DNA from: Calliopsis andreniformis
Taxonomy: Eukaryota; Arthropoda; Insecta; Hymenoptera; Andrenidae
Assembly: GCF_051401765.1 (NCBI RefSeq)
Contig: NW_027480467.1
Span: 1,364,001-1,428,000, forward strand
DNA length: 64,000 nt
Direction of reading: 5' to 3'
Positions 41,701 through 57,200 of the stretch are shown in pieces. The translations under genes and the position numbers were made by a program. Below the pieces are notes generated by a model. It was given only the letters and a program-made list of their open reading frames with translations. It was not told where the DNA came from and searched no databases. Positions within the stretch are counted from its first letter, which is position 1. Every line of letters starts with the position of its first letter.

Positions 41701-42616
41701 ATCCTCAGTCATGAACACTCAAGCTTCAATACTCAATCCTCAATCCTCAATCCTCAATCCTCAATCCTCAATCCTCAATCCTCATTCCTCAAACCTCAAT
41801 CCTCAACCCTAAGTCCTCATCCTCAATTCTCAATGCTCAATCCTCAATCCTCAATTCTCACTCTTCAATCCTCAATTATCAATCTCCAATCCTAGATCCT
41901 CAATCCCCAATCCTCAATCCTCAATCCTCAATCTTCAATCCTCAATCCCCAGTCCTCAATTCTCAATCCTCAATACTCAATCTTCAATCCTCAGTCCTCA
42001 ATCCTCAGTACTCAATTCTCAATCCTCAATATTCAACACACAACCCTCAACCATCAATTCTCAATACTCAACCATCAATCCTCAAGTCTCAATACTCAAT
42101 GGAATATCCTGAATTCTCATGTTTCAATACTCAATCCACAATATTCTATAATCAAATCTCAATCCTCAATCCTCAATTCTCAATCCTGAACCTTCAATCC
42201 TCAATACTCAAACTTCAATCCTCAATCCTCAATCCTCAATCCCCAGTCCTCAATCTTCAATCCTCAATGCTCAATAATCAATCCTCAATCCTCAGTCCTC
42301 AACCCTCGATCTTCAGCCCTCAACCCCAATCCTCAATCCTTAATCCTCAATCCTCAATCCTCGAACCTCAATATTCTACACACAACCCTCAAACATCAAT
42401 CCTCAATACTCAACTATCAATCCTCAGTTTTCAATACTCAATAGAATATCCTGAATTCTCAGGATTCTATACTCAATACACAATACTCAATCATCAAATC
42501 TCAATCCTCAATCATCAATCCTCAACACTCAATCCTCAAACATCTGTCCTCATTCTTCAATCCTCAATCCTCAATCCTCAATCCACTAACGTCAATCCTC
42601 TATCCTCAATCCTCAG
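41362..42616 (+). repeat. 1.25-kb block repeated at offset 5,624
   Basis: This block recurs within the same 9.2-kb unit at about 46,986-48,225 and, through the 9.2-kb duplication, at about 50,553-51,807 and 56,177-57,416. The copies at 5,624 differ at more positions than the 9,191 copies do (for example ATTCC against ATACC near 41,634 and 47,258), so this duplication is the older one. Confidence 0.85.
42448..42465. repeat. Perfect 18-nt inverted repeat in an M1 variant
   Basis: ATCCTGAATTCTCAGGAT has 7-bp perfectly complementary arms and a 4-base loop (ATTC). It lies in the M1 subtype in which CATGG is replaced by CAGGATTC. Identical copies are at 48,072-48,089, 51,639-51,656 and 57,263-57,280, at the offsets expected from the 5,624 and 9,191 duplications. 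Such pairing is unusual on a strand with almost no G. Confidence 0.8.
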
Positions 42617-45600
42617 TCCTCAGTCTTCAATCCTCAATACTCAATCTCCAATCATCAGTCCTCAATCCTCAATCATCAATCCTCAATCCTGAATCTTCAA
42701 TCCTCAACCCCATTCCTCAATCTTCAATCCTCAATCCTCAATCCTCAATCCTCAATTCGCAATCCTCAACCCTCAGTCCCCGTCCTCAATCCTCATCCCT
42801 CAATCCTCAATCCTCAATCCCCAATCCTCAATCCTCAATCCTCAATCATCAACACTCAATCTTCAATCCTCAATCCTCAATCCTTGATCCTCGATCCTCA
42901 GTCCTCAATCTTCAATCCTCAATCTCCTATCCTCAATCCTCAAGCGTCAAACCTCAATCCTCAATCCTCATCCCTCAATCTTCAGACCTCAAACCACAAT
43001 TCGGAATCCTCAATCCTGAATGCTCAATCTTCATCCGTCAGTCCGCAACAATCAGTTGCCAATCCTCAATGCTCAATAGAATATCATCAATTCACAGCTT
43101 TCAATACGCAATCCCCAATCTTCAATCTTCAAATCTCAATCCACAAACATCAACACTCATCACTCTACCCTCAACACTCAGTCCTCAATCTTCAATCCTC
43201 AATCCTCAATCCTCAAACTTCAATCCTCAATACTCAATCTTCATTCCTCAATCCTCAATTCTCAATACTCAATCCTCAATGCTCAATCCTCAATCCTCAA
43301 TACTCAATCTTCGATCCTCAATCCACAATCCTCAATCCTCAATCCTCAATTCTCATGCGTCAATCTCCAATCCTCAATCCTCAACAATCAATCCTTAATC
43401 CTCAATCCTGAATCTTCAATCCTCCATCCTCAATACCCAAACCTCAATCTTCAATTCTCAATCCTCGATCCTCAGTCCTCAACTCTCAACCCTCAGTCCC
43501 CAATCCTCAGCCCTCAGTCCTCGTCCTCAATCCTCAACCCTCAATCCTCAATCTTCAATTTTCAATCATCAATACTCAATCTTCAATCCTAAATCCTCAA
43601 TCCTCAATCCTCAATCCTCAATCTTCAATCATCAATACTCAATCTTCAATCCTCAACAATCAATATCCAATCCTAGATCCTCAATCCCCAATCCTCAATC
43701 GTTAATTCTCAATCTTCATACCTCAATCCCCAGTCCTCAATCCTCAATACTCAACCTTCAACCCTCAATCCACAATACTCAATCCTCAATACTCAATCTT
43801 CAATCCTCAATCCTCAATTCTCAATCCTCAATACTCAATCCTCAATTCTCATAACTCAACGCTCAACACTCAGTCCTCAATCTTCAATCCTCAATCCTCA
43901 ATCCTCAATCCTCAATCTTCAATCCTCAGTCCTCAATCCTCAATCCTCAATTCTCAATCCTCAACCCTGAGTCCAGGTCCTCAATCCTCATCCCTCAATC
44001 CTCAATCCTCAATCCCCAATCCTCAATCCTCAATCCTCAATCATCAATACTCAACCTTCAATCCTCAATCCTCAATCCTTGGTCCTCAATCCTCAGTCCT
44101 CAATCTTCAATCCTCAATCTCCTATCCTCAATCCTCAAGCGTCAAACCTCAATCCTCAATCCTCAACCCCCAATTCTCAGTCCTCAAACCTCAATCCTGA
44201 AACCTCAATCCTGAAATTTCAATTTTCAGCCCTCAGTCCTCAGCAATCAATTGTCAATCATCAATCCTCAATAGAATATTCTCAATTCTCAGTTTTCAAT
44301 ACTCAATCCTCAATCTTCAATCTTCAAATATCAATCCACAAACATCAATTCTCATCACTCAGCACTCAACACTCAGTCCTCAATCTTCAATCCTCAATCC
44401 TCAATCCTCAAACTTCAATCCTAAATACTCAATCTTCAATCCTCAATCCTCAATACTCAATCCTCAATCGTCAATCCTCAATACTCAATCTTCAATCCAC
44501 AATCCTTAATCCTCAATCTTCATTCCTCAATCCTTAATCCTCAATCCACAGACCTCAGTCCTCAACCTTCAATCCTCAATACTCTTCCTCCAATCCTCAA
44601 TCCTCAACAATCAATCCTTAATCCTCAATCCTGAATCTTCAATCCTCCATCGTCAATACCCAAACCTCAATCTTCAATTCTCAATCCTCGATCCTCAGAC
44701 CTCAATTCTCAACCCTCAGTCCCCGTCCTCAATCCTCATCCCTCAATCCTCAATCCTCAATCCTCAATCCTCAATCCTCAATCATCAATACTCAGTCTTC
44801 AATCCTCAATCCTCAATACTTGATCCTCAATCCTCAGTCGTCAATCCTCAATCCTCAATTTTCAATCATCAATACTCAATCTTCAATCCTCAATCCTCAA
44901 TCCTCAATCCTCAATCCTCAATCTTCAATCCTGAATCCTCAATTCTCAATCCCCAGTCCTCAACCTTCAATCCTCAATGCTCAATAATCAGTCCTCAATC
45001 CTCAGTCTTCAATCCTGAATCCTCATTCCTCAATCCTTAATCCTCAATACTCAAACCTCAATCCTCAACCGTCAGTCCTCGTCCTCAATCCTCACCCCTC
45101 AATCCTCAATACTCAATCTTCAATCATCAATACTCAATCCTCAATCCTCAATCCTCAATCCTCAATCCTCAATCCTCAATCCTCATTCCACAATCTTCAA
45201 TCTTCAATACTCAACCTTCAATCCTCAATCCTCAATCCTCAATCCTCAATCCTCAATCCTCAGTCATGAACACTCAATCTTCAATACTCAATCCTCAATC
45301 CTCAATCCTCAATCCTCAATCCTCAATCCTCAATCCTCATTCCACAATCTTCAATCCTCAATACTCAACCTTCAATCCTCAATCCTCAATCCTCAATCCT
45401 CAATCCTCAACCTCAATCCTGAATCCTCAATCTTCAATCCTCAATCCCCAGTCCTCAATTCTCAATCCTCAATACTCAATCTTCAATCCTCAGTCCTCAA
45501 TCCTCAATCCTCAATCCTCAATCCTCAATCCTCAAGTTTCAATCATCAATACTCAATCTTCAATCCTCAATCCTCAATCCTCAATCATCAACACTCAATC

Positions 45601-48225
45601 TTCAATCATCAATACTCAATCTTCAATCCTCAATAATCAATCTCCAATCCTAGATCCTCAATCCCCAATCCCCAATCGTTAATCCTCAATCTTCAATCCT
45701 CAATCCTCAATTCTCAATCCTCAATCCTCAATATTCAACACACAAACCTCAACCATCAATTATCAATACTCAACCATCAATCCTCAATTCTCAATACTCA
45801 ATAGAATATCATGAATTCTCATGGTTCAATACTCAATCCACAATATTCAATAATCAAATCTCAATCCTCAAACATCAATTCTCAACACTCTATCCTCAAC
45901 ACTCAGTCCTCTCTCTTCAATCCTCCATCCTCAATCCTCAATCCTCATGCGTCAATCCTCAATCCTCAATCCTCAAACCTCAATTCTCAGTCCTCAAACC
46001 TCAATCCCGAACCCTCAATCCTGAATTCTCAATCTTCAGCCCTCAGTCCTCAACAATCAATTGTCAATCCTCAATCTTCAATAGAATATCCTCAATTCAC
46101 AGTTTTCAATACTCAATCCCCATTCTTCAATCTTCAAATCTCAAAACACAAACATCAATTCCCATCACTCAACCCTCAACACTCAGCCCTCAGTCATCAA
46201 TCCTCAATCCTCAATCCTCAATCTTCAATCCTCAATACTCAATCTTCAATCCTCAATCCTCAATTCTCAATCCTCAATACACAATCCTCAATTCTCATCA
46301 CTCAACACTCAACACTCAGTCCTCAATCTTCAATCCTCAATCCTCAATCCTCAATCCTCAATCTTCAATCCTCAGTCCTCAATCCTCAATCCTCAATTCT
46401 CAATCCTCAACCCTCAGTCCCCGTCCTCAATCCTCATCCCTCAATCCTCAATCCTCAATCCCCAATCCTCAATCCTCAATCCTCTATCATCAATACTCAA
46501 TCTTCAATCCTCAATCCGCAATCCTTGATCCTCAATCCTCAGTCCACAATCTTCAATCCTCAATCTCCTATCCTCAATCCTCAAGCGTCAAACCTCAATC
46601 CTCAATCCTCAACCCCCAATTCTCAGTCCTCAAACATCAATCCTGAAACCTCAATCCTGAAATCTCAATTTTCAGCCCTGAGTCCTCAGAAATCAATTGT
46701 CAATCATGAATCCTCAGTAGAATATCCTCAATTAACAGTTTTCAATACTCAATCCTCAATCTTCAATCTTCAAATATCAATCCACAAACATCAATTCTCA
46801 TCACTCAACACTCAACACTCAGTCCTCAATCTTCAATCCTCAATACTCAATCCTCAGTATTCAATCCTAAATACTCAATCTTCAATCCTCAATCCTCAAT
46901 ACCGAATCCTCAATCGTCAATCCCCAATGCTAAATCTTCAATCCACAATCCTCAATCCACAATCTTCATTCCCCAATCCTTAATCCTCAATCCTCAATCT
47001 TCAATCCTGAATCCTCAATTCTCAATCCCCAGTCCTCAATCTTCAATCCTCTATGCTCAATAATCAGTCCTCAATCCTCAGTCCGCAATCCTCAATCCTC
47101 ATTCCTCAATCCTTAACCCTCAATACTCAAACCTCAATCCTCAACCGTCAGTCCTCGTCCTCAATCCTCAACCCTCAATCCTCAATACTCAATCTTCAAT
47201 CATCAATACTCAATCTTCAATCCTCAATATTCAATCCTCAAACCTCAATCCTCATACCTCAATCTTCAATCCTCAATACTCAATCTTCAATCCTCAATCC
47301 TCAATCCTCAATCCTCAATCCTCAATCCTCAGTCATGAACACTCAAGCTTCAATACTCAATCCTCAATCCTCAATCCTCAATCCTCAATCCTCAATCCTC
47401 AATCCTCATTCCTCAAACCTCAATCCTCAACCCTAAGTCCTCATCCTCAATTCTCAATGCTCAATCCTCAATCCTCAATTCTCACTCTTCAATCCTCAAT
47501 TATCAATCTCCAATCCTAGATCCTCAATCCCCAATCCTCAATCCTCAATCCTCAATCTTCAATCCTCAATCCCCAGTCCTCAATTCTCAATCCTCAATAC
47601 TCAATCTTCAATCCTCAGTCCTCAATCCTCAGTACTCAATCCTCAATCCTCAATATTCAACACACAACCCTCAACCATCAATTCTCAATACTCAACCATC
47701 AATCCTCAAGTCTCAATACTCAATGGAATATCCTGAATTCTCATGTTTCAATACTCAATACACAATATTCTATAATCAAATCTCAATCCTCAATCCTCAA
47801 TTCTCAATCCTGAACCTTCAATCCTCAATACTCAAACTTCAATCCTCAATCCTCAATCCTCAATCCCCAGTCCTCAATCTTCAATCCTCAATGCTCAATA
47901 ATCAATCCTCAATCCTCAGTCCTCAACCCTCGATCTTCAGCCCTCAACCCCAATCCTCAATCCTCAATCCTCAATCCTCAATCCTCGAACCTCAATATTC
48001 TACACACAACCCTCAAACATCAATCCTCAATACTCAACTATCAATCCTCAGTTTTCAATACTCAATAGAATATCCTGAATTCTCAGGATTCTATACTCAA
48101 TACACAATACTCAATCATCAAATCTCAATCCTCAATCATCAATCCTCAACACTCAATCCTCAAACATCTGTCCTCATTCTTCAATCCTCAATCCTCAATC
48201 CTCAATCCACTAACGTCAATCCTCT

Positions 48226-51200
48226 ATCCTCAATCCTCAGTCCTCTATCCACAATCATCAATCCTCAATCTTCAATACTCATTCCTCAATCCTCAATCCT
48301 CAACCCTCAATACTCTATCGTCAATCCTCAATCCTCACTCCTCAATCCTCAATCCTCAACCCTCAGCCCTCATCCTCAATCCTCAATCCTGAATCCCCAA
48401 TCCTCAACGTTCAATCCTCAATCCTCAATACTCAATACTCAATCCTCAATCCTCAATGTTCAATCCGCAATACCCAATCCTCAATCATCAATCCTCAATC
48501 CTCAATCCTCAATCCTCAATCCTCAATCCTCAATCCTCAATACTCAATCTTCAATCCTCAATCCTCAATCCTCAATCCTCAATCCTCATTCTTCAATCCT
48601 CAATACCCAATCCTGAATTCTCAATCCTCAATCCTCAATCCTCTGATCTCAAACATCAATACTCAATCCTCAGTCCTCGTCCTCAATCCACAACCCTCAA
48701 TCCACAATCCCCAATCTTCAATTCTCAATCCTCAATCCTCAATCCTCATTCCTCAATCCTCAGTTCTCAACCCTCAATTCTGAATCCTCAACCCTGAATC
48801 CTCAATCTTCAGCCCTCAGTCCTCATCAATCAGTTGTCAATCCACAATCCTCAATAGAATACCATCAATTCACAGTTTTCAATACTCAATACTCAATCTG
48901 CAATCCTCAAACCTCTATCCACAAACATCAATTCTCATCACTCAACCCTCAACACTCAGTCTTAAATCCTCAATCCTCAATCCTCAATCTTCAATTCTCA
49001 TTCTTCAATCCTCAATACCCAATCCTCAATCTTCAATCCTCAATCCTCAATCCTCAATTCTCAATCCTCAATCCTGAATCCTCAGACCTCAAACAGCAAT
49101 ACTCAACACTCAGTCCTCGTCCTCAATCCACAACCATCAATATTCAATCCTCAACCTTCAATCGTCAATATTCAATCTTCAGTCCTCAATCCTCAATCCT
49201 CAATACTCAATCCTCAATCCTCAGTGTTCAATCCTCAATACCCAATCCTCAATCTTCAATCCTCAATCCTCAATCCTCAATCCTCAATTCTCAATCCTCA
49301 TTCTTCATTCCTCAATACCCAATTCTCAATCTTCAATCCTCAATCCTCAATCCTCAATTCTCAACCCTCAATCCTCAGTCCTCAGTCCTCAAACCTCAAT
49401 CCTCAGACCTCAGCCCTCTTCACCAATCCTGAATCCTCAATACTCAATCCTCAGTCTTCAATCCTCAATACTCAATATTCGATCCTCAATCCTCAATCCT
49501 CAATCTTTAATCGTCAATCCTCAATCCTCAATCCTCATTCTTAAATCCTCAATACCCAATCCTCAATCTTCAATCCTGAATGCTCAATCCTAAATTCTCA
49601 ATCCTCAATCCTCAGTCCTCAGTCCTCAATCCTCAATCCTCAATCCTCAATCCTCAATCTTCAATCCTCAATACTCAATCTTCAATCCTCAATCCTCAAT
49701 ACTCAATCCTCAATCCTCAATCCTCAATCCTCAATCCTCAATCGTCAATCCTTAATCTTCAATCCTCAATACTCAATCTTCAATCCTCTATCCTCAATCC
49801 TCATTTTTCAATCCTCAATAACCAATCCTCAAACTTCAATCCTCAATCCTCAATCCTCAATTCTCAATCCTCAATCCTCGTCCTCAATCCTCAATCCTCA
49901 ATCCTCAATCTTCAAACCCCAATACCCAATATTCAATCCTCAATCCTCAATCCTCAATCTTTAATCCTCAATCCTCAATCCTCAATCATCATTATTAAAT
50001 CCTCAATACCCAATCCTCAATCTTAAATCCTGAATCCTCAATTCTCAATCCCCAGTCCTCAATCTTCAATCCTCTATGCTCAATAATCAGTCCTCAATCC
50101 TCAGTCCGCAATCCTCAATCCTCATTCCTCAATCCTTAACCCTCAATACTCAAACCTCAATCCTCAACCGTCAGTCCTCGTCCTCAATCCTCAACCCTCA
50201 ATCCTCAATACTCAATCTTCAATCATCAATACTCAATCTTCAATCCTCAATACTCAATCCTCAAACCTCAATCCTCATTCCTCAATCTTCAATCCTCAAT
50301 ACTCAATCTTCAATCCTCAATCCTCAGTCCGCAATCCTCAATCCTCATTCCTCAATCCTTAACCCTCAATACTCAAACCTCAATCCTCAACCGTCAGTCC
50401 TCGTCCTCAATCCTCAACCCTCAATCCTCAATACTCAATCTTCAATCATCAATACTCAATCTTCAATCCTCAATCCTCAATCCTCAATCGTCAATCCTTA
50501 ATCTTCAATCCTCAATACTCAATCTTCAATACTCAATCCTCAATCCCCAATCCTCAATCCTCAATCTTCAATCCTGAATCCTCAATTCTCAATCCCCAGT
50601 CCTCAATCTTCAATCCTCTATGCTCAATAATCAGTCCTCAATCCTCAGTCCGCAATCCTCAATCCTCATTCCTCAATCCTTAACCCTCAATACTCAAACC
50701 TCAATCCTCAACCGTCAGTCCTCGTCCTCAATCCTCAACCCTCAATCCTCAATACTCAATCTTCAATCATCAATACTCAATCTTCAATCCTCAATACTCA
50801 ATCCTCAAACCTCAATCCTCATTCCTCAATCTTCAATCCTCAATACTCAATCTTCAATCCTCAATCCTCAATCCTCAATCCTCAATCCTCAATCCTCAGT
50901 CATGAACACTCAAGCTTCAATACTCAATCCTCAATCCTCAATCCTCAATCCTCAATCCTCAATCCTCAATCCTCATTCCTCAAACCTCAATCCTCAACCC
51001 TAAGTCCTCATCCTCAATTCTCAATGCTCAATCCTCAATCCTCAATTCTCACTCTTCAATCCTCAATTATCAATCTCCAATCCTAGATCCTCAATCCCCA
51101 ATCCTCAATCCTCAATCCTCAATCTTCAATCCTCAATCCCCAGTCCTCAATTCTCAATCCTCAATACTCAATCTTCAATCCTCAGTCCTCAATCCTCAGT

Positions 51201-54200
51201 ACTCAATTCTCAATCCTCAATATTCAACACACAACCCTCAACCATCAATTCTCAATACTCAACCATCAATCCTCAAGTCTCAATACTCAATGGAATATCC
51301 TGAATTCTCATGTTTCAATACTCAATCCACAATATTCTATAATCAAATCTCAATCCTCAATCCTCAATTCTCAATCCTGAACCTTCAATCCTCAATACTC
51401 AAACTTCAATCCTCAATCCTCAATCCTCAATCCCCAGTCCTCAATCTTCAATCCTCAATGCTCAATAATCAATCCTCAATCCTCAGTCCTCAACCCTCGA
51501 TCTTCAGCCCTCAACCCCAATCCTCAATCCTTAATCCTCAATCCTCAATCCTCGAACCTCAATATTCTACACACAACCCTCAAACATCAATCCTCAATAC
51601 TCAACTATCAATCCTCAGTTTTCAATACTCAATAGAATATCCTGAATTCTCAGGATTCTATACTCAATACACAATACTCAATCATCAAATCTCAATCCTC
51701 AATCATCAATCCTCAACACTCAATCCTCAAACATCTGTCCTCATTCTTCAATCCTCAATCCTCAATCCTCAATCCACTAACGTCAATCCTCTATCCTCAA
51801 TCCTCAGTCCTCAGTCTTCAATCCTCAATACTCAATCTCCAATCATCAGTCCTCAATCCTCAATCATCAATCCTCAATCCTGAATCTTCAATCCTCAACC
51901 CCATTCCTCAATCTTCAATCCTCAATCCTCAATCCTCAATCCTCAATTCGCAATCCTCAACCCTCAGTCCCCGTCCTCAATCCTCATCCCTCAATCCTCA
52001 ATCCTCAATCCCCAATCCTCAATCCTCAATCCTCAATCATCAACACTCAATCTTCAATCCTCAATCCTCAATCCTTGATCCTCGATCCTCAGTCCTCAAT
52101 CTTCAATCCTCAATCTCCTATCCTCAATCCTCAAGCGTCAAACCTCAATCCTCAATCCTCATCCCTCAATCTTCAGACCTCAAACCACAATTCGGAATCC
52201 TCAATCCTGAATGCTCAATCTTCATCCGTCAGTCCGCAACAATCAGTTGCCAATCCTCAATGCTCAATAGAATATCATCAATTCACAGCTTTCAATACGC
52301 AATCCCCAATCTTCAATCTTCAAATCTCAATCCACAAACATCAACACTCATCACTCTACCCTCAACACTCAGTCCTCAATCTTCAATCCTCAATCCTCAA
52401 TCCTCAAACTTCAATCCTCAATACTCAATCTTCATTCCTCAATCCTCAATTCTCAATACTCAATCCTCAATGCTCAATCCTCAATCCTCAATACTCAATC
52501 TTCGATCCTCAATCCACAATCCTCAATCCTCAATCCTCAATTCTCATGCGTCAATCTCCAATCCTCAATCCTCAACAATCAATCCTTAATCCTCAATCCT
52601 GAATCTTCAATCCTCCATCCTCAATACCCAAACCTCAATCTTCAATTCTCAATCCTCGATCCTCAGTCCTCAACTCTCAACCCTCAGTCCCCAATCCTCA
52701 GCCCTCAGTCCTCGTCCTCAATCCTCAACCCTCAATCCTCAATCTTCAATTTTCAATCATCAATACTCAATCTTCAATCCTAAATCCTCAATCCTCAATC
52801 CTCAATCCTCAATCTTCAATCATCAATACTCAATCTTCAATCCTCAACAATCAATATCCAATCCTAGATCCTCAATCCCCAATCCTCAATCGTTAATTCT
52901 CAATCTTCATACCTCAATCCCCAGTCCTCAATCCTCAATACTCAACCTTCAACCCTCAATCCACAATACTCAATCCTCAATACTCAATCTTCAATCCTCA
53001 ATCCTCAATTCTCAATCCTCAATACTCAATCCTCAATTCTCATAACTCAACGCTCAACACTCAGTCCTCAATCTTCAATCCTCAATCCTCAATCCTCAAT
53101 CCTCAATCTTCAATCCTCAGTCCTCAATCCTCAATCCTCAATTCTCAATCCTCAACCCTGAGTCCAGGTCCTCAATCCTCATCCCTCAATCCTCAATCCT
53201 CAATCCCCAATCCTCAATCCTCAATCCTCAATCATCAATACTCAACCTTCAATCCTCAATCCTCAATCCTTGGTCCTCAATCCTCAGTCCTCAATCTTCA
53301 ATCCTCAATCTCCTATCCTCAATCCTCAAGCGTCAAACCTCAATCCTCAATCCTCAACCCCCAATTCTCAGTCCTCAAACCTCAATCCTGAAACCTCAAT
53401 CCTGAAATTTCAATTTTCAGCCCTCAGTCCTCAGCAATCAATTGTCAATCATCAATCCTCAATAGAATATTCTCAATTCTCAGTTTTCAATACTCAATCC
53501 TCAATCTTCAATCTTCAAATATCAATCCACAAACATCAATTCTCATCACTCAGCACTCAACACTCAGTCCTCAATCTTCAATCCTCAATCCTCAATCCTC
53601 AAACTTCAATCCTAAATACTCAATCTTCAATCCTCAATCCTCAATACTCAATCCTCAATCGTCAATCCTCAATACTCAATCTTCAATCCACAATCCTTAA
53701 TCCTCAATCTTCATTCCTCAATCCTTAATCCTCAATCCACAGACCTCAGTCCTCAACCTTCAATCCTCAATACTCTTCCTCCAATCCTCAATCCTCAACA
53801 ATCAATCCTTAATCCTCAATCCTGAATCTTCAATCCTCCATCGTCAATACCCAAACCTCAATCTTCAATTCTCAATCCTCGATCCTCAGACCTCAATTCT
53901 CAACCCTCAGTCCCCGTCCTCAATCCTCATCCCTCAATCCTCAATCCTCAATCCTCAATCCTCAATCCTCAATCATCAATACTCAGTCTTCAATCCTCAA
54001 TCCCCAATACTTGATCCTCAATCCTCAGTCGTCAATCCTCAATCCTCAATTTTCAATCATCAATACTCAATCTTCAATCCTCAATCCTCAATCCTCAATC
54101 CTCAATCCTCAATCTTCAATCCTGAATCCTCAATTCTCAATCCCCAGTCCTCAACCTTCAATCCTCAATGCTCAATAATCAGTCCTCAATCCTCAGTCTT

Positions 54201-57200
54201 CAATCCTGAATCCTCATTCCTCAATCCTTAATCCTCAATACTCAAACCTCAATCCTCAACCGTCAGTCCTCGTCCTCAATCCTCACCCCTCAATCCTCAA
54301 TACTCAATCTTCAATCATCAATACTCAATCCTCAATCCTCAATCCTCAATCCTCAATCCTCAATCCTCAATCCTCATTCCACAATCTTCAATCTTCAATA
54401 CTCAACCTTCAATCCTCAATCCTCAATCCTCAATCCTCAATCCTCAATCCTCAGTCATGAACACTCAATCTTCAATACTCAATCCTCAATCCTCAATCCT
54501 CAATCCTCAATCCTCAATCCTCAATCCTCATTCCACAATCTTCAATCCTCAATACTCAACCTTCAATCCTCAATCCTCAATCCTCAATCCTCAATCCTCA
54601 ACCTCAATCCTGAATCCTCAATCTTCAATCCTCAATCCCCAGTCCTCAATTCTCAATCCTCAATACTCAATCTTCAATCCTCAGTCCTCAATCCTCAATC
54701 CTCAATCCTCAATCCTCAATCCTCAAGTTTCAATCATCAATACTCAATCTTCAATCCTCAATCCTCAATCCTCAATCATCAACACTCAATCTTCAATCAT
54801 CAATACTCAATCTTCAATCCTCAATAATCAATCTCCAATCCTAGATCCTCAATCCCCAATCCCCAATCGTTAATCCTCAATCTTCAATCCTCAATCCTCA
54901 ATTCTCAATCCTCAATCCTCAATATTCAACACACAAACCTCAACCATCAATTATCAATACTCAACCATCAATCCTCAATTCTCAATACTCAATAGAATAT
55001 CATGAATTCTCATGGTTCAATACTCAATCCACAATATTCAATAATCAAATCTCAATCCTCAAACATCAATTCTCAACACTCTATCCTCAACACTCAGTCC
55101 TCTCTCTTCAATCCTCCATCCTCAATCCTCAATCCTCATGCGTCAATCCTCAATCCTCAATCCTCAAACCTCAATTCTCAGTCCTCAAACCTCAATCCCG
55201 AACCCTCAATCCTGAATTCTCAATCTTCAGCCCTCAGTCCTCAACAATCAATTGTCAATCCTCAATCTTCAATAGAATATCCTCAATTCACAGTTTTCAA
55301 TACTCAATCCCCATTCTTCAATCTTCAAATCTCAAAACACAAACATCAATTCCCATCACTCAACCCTCAACACTCAGCCCTCAGTCATCAATCCTCAATC
55401 CTCAATCCTCAATCTTCAATCCTCAATACTCAATCTTCAATCCTCAATCCTCAATTCTCAATCCTCAATACACAATCCTCAATTCTCATCACTCAACACT
55501 CAACACTCAGTCCTCAATCTTCAATCCTCAATCCTCAATCCTCAATCCTCAATCTTCAATCCTCAGTCCTCAATCCTCAATCCTCAATTCTCAATCCTCA
55601 ACCCTCAGTCCCCGTCCTCAATCCTCATCCCTCAATCCTCAATCCTCAATCCCCAATCCTCAATCCTCAATCCTCTATCATCAATACTCAATCTTCAATC
55701 CTCAATCCGCAATCCTTGATCCTCAATCCTCAGTCCACAATCTTCAATCCTCAATCTCCTATCCTCAATCCTCAAGCGTCAAACCTCAATCCTCAATCCT
55801 CAACCCCCAATTCTCAGTCCTCAAACATCAATCCTGAAACCTCAATCCTGAAATCTCAATTTTCAGCCCTGAGTCCTCAGAAATCAATTGTCAATCATGA
55901 ATCCTCAGTAGAATATCCTCAATTAACAGTTTTCAATACTCAATCCTCAATCTTCAATCTTCAAATATCAATCCACAAACATCAATTCTCATCACTCAAC
56001 ACTCAACACTCAGTCCTCAATCTTCAATCCTCAATACTCAATCCTCAGTATTCAATCCTAAATACTCAATCTTCAATCCTCAATCCTCAATACCGAATCC
56101 TCAATCGTCAATCCCCAATGCTAAATCTTCAATCCACAATCCTCAATCCACAATCTTCATTCCCCAATCCTTAATCCTCAATCCTCAATCTTCAATCCTG
56201 AATCCTCAATTCTCAATCCCCAGTCCTCAATCTTCAATCCTCTATGCTCAATAATCAGTCCTCAATCCTCAGTCCGCAATCCTCAATCCTCATTCCTCAA
56301 TCCTTAACCCTCAATACTCAAACCTCAATCCTCAACCGTCAGTCCTCGTCCTCAATCCTCAACCCTCAATCCTCAATACTCAATCTTCAATCATCAATAC
56401 TCAATCTTCAATCCTCAATATTCAATCCTCAAACCTCAATCCTCATACCTCAATCTTCAATCCTCAATACTCAATCTTCAATCCTCAATCCTCAATCCTC
56501 AATCCTCAATCCTCAATCCTCAGTCATGAACACTCAAGCTTCAATACTCAATCCTCAATCCTCAATCCTCAATCCTCAATCCTCAATCCTCAATCCTCAT
56601 TCCTCAAACCTCAATCCTCAACCCTAAGTCCTCATCCTCAATTCTCAATGCTCAATCCTCAATCCTCAATTCTCACTCTTCAATCCTCAATTATCAATCT
56701 CCAATCCTAGATCCTCAATCCCCAATCCTCAATCCTCAATCCTCAATCTTCAATCCTCAATCCCCAGTCCTCAATTCTCAATCCTCAATACTCAATCTTC
56801 AATCCTCAGTCCTCAATCCTCAGTACTCAATCCTCAATCCTCAATATTCAACACACAACCCTCAACCATCAATTCTCAATACTCAACCATCAATCCTCAA
56901 GTCTCAATACTCAATGGAATATCCTGAATTCTCATGTTTCAATACTCAATACACAATATTCTATAATCAAATCTCAATCCTCAATCCTCAATTCTCAATC
57001 CTGAACCTTCAATCCTCAATACTCAAACTTCAATCCTCAATCCTCAATCCTCAATCCCCAGTCCTCAATCTTCAATCCTCAATGCTCAATAATCAATCCT
57101 CAATCCTCAGTCCTCAACCCTCGATCTTCAGCCCTCAACCCCAATCCTCAATCCTCAATCCTCAATCCTCAATCCTCGAACCTCAATATTCTACACACAA

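Larger units (their letters stand above)
39035..48225 (+). repeat. 9,191-bp tandem unit, copy 1
   Basis: Every distinctive variant recurs exactly 9,191 bp downstream (39,265 and 48,456; 41,429 and 50,620; 45,811 and 55,002; 47,053 and 56,244), so I see no length difference over the unit. 9,191 is 1,313 heptamers. Base differences noticed: A39,488/G48,679, T41,270/C50,461, C41,396/T50,587 and T44,813/C54,004. The list may be incomplete. The left edge is set by loss of match just upstream of 39,035. Confidence 0.93.
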
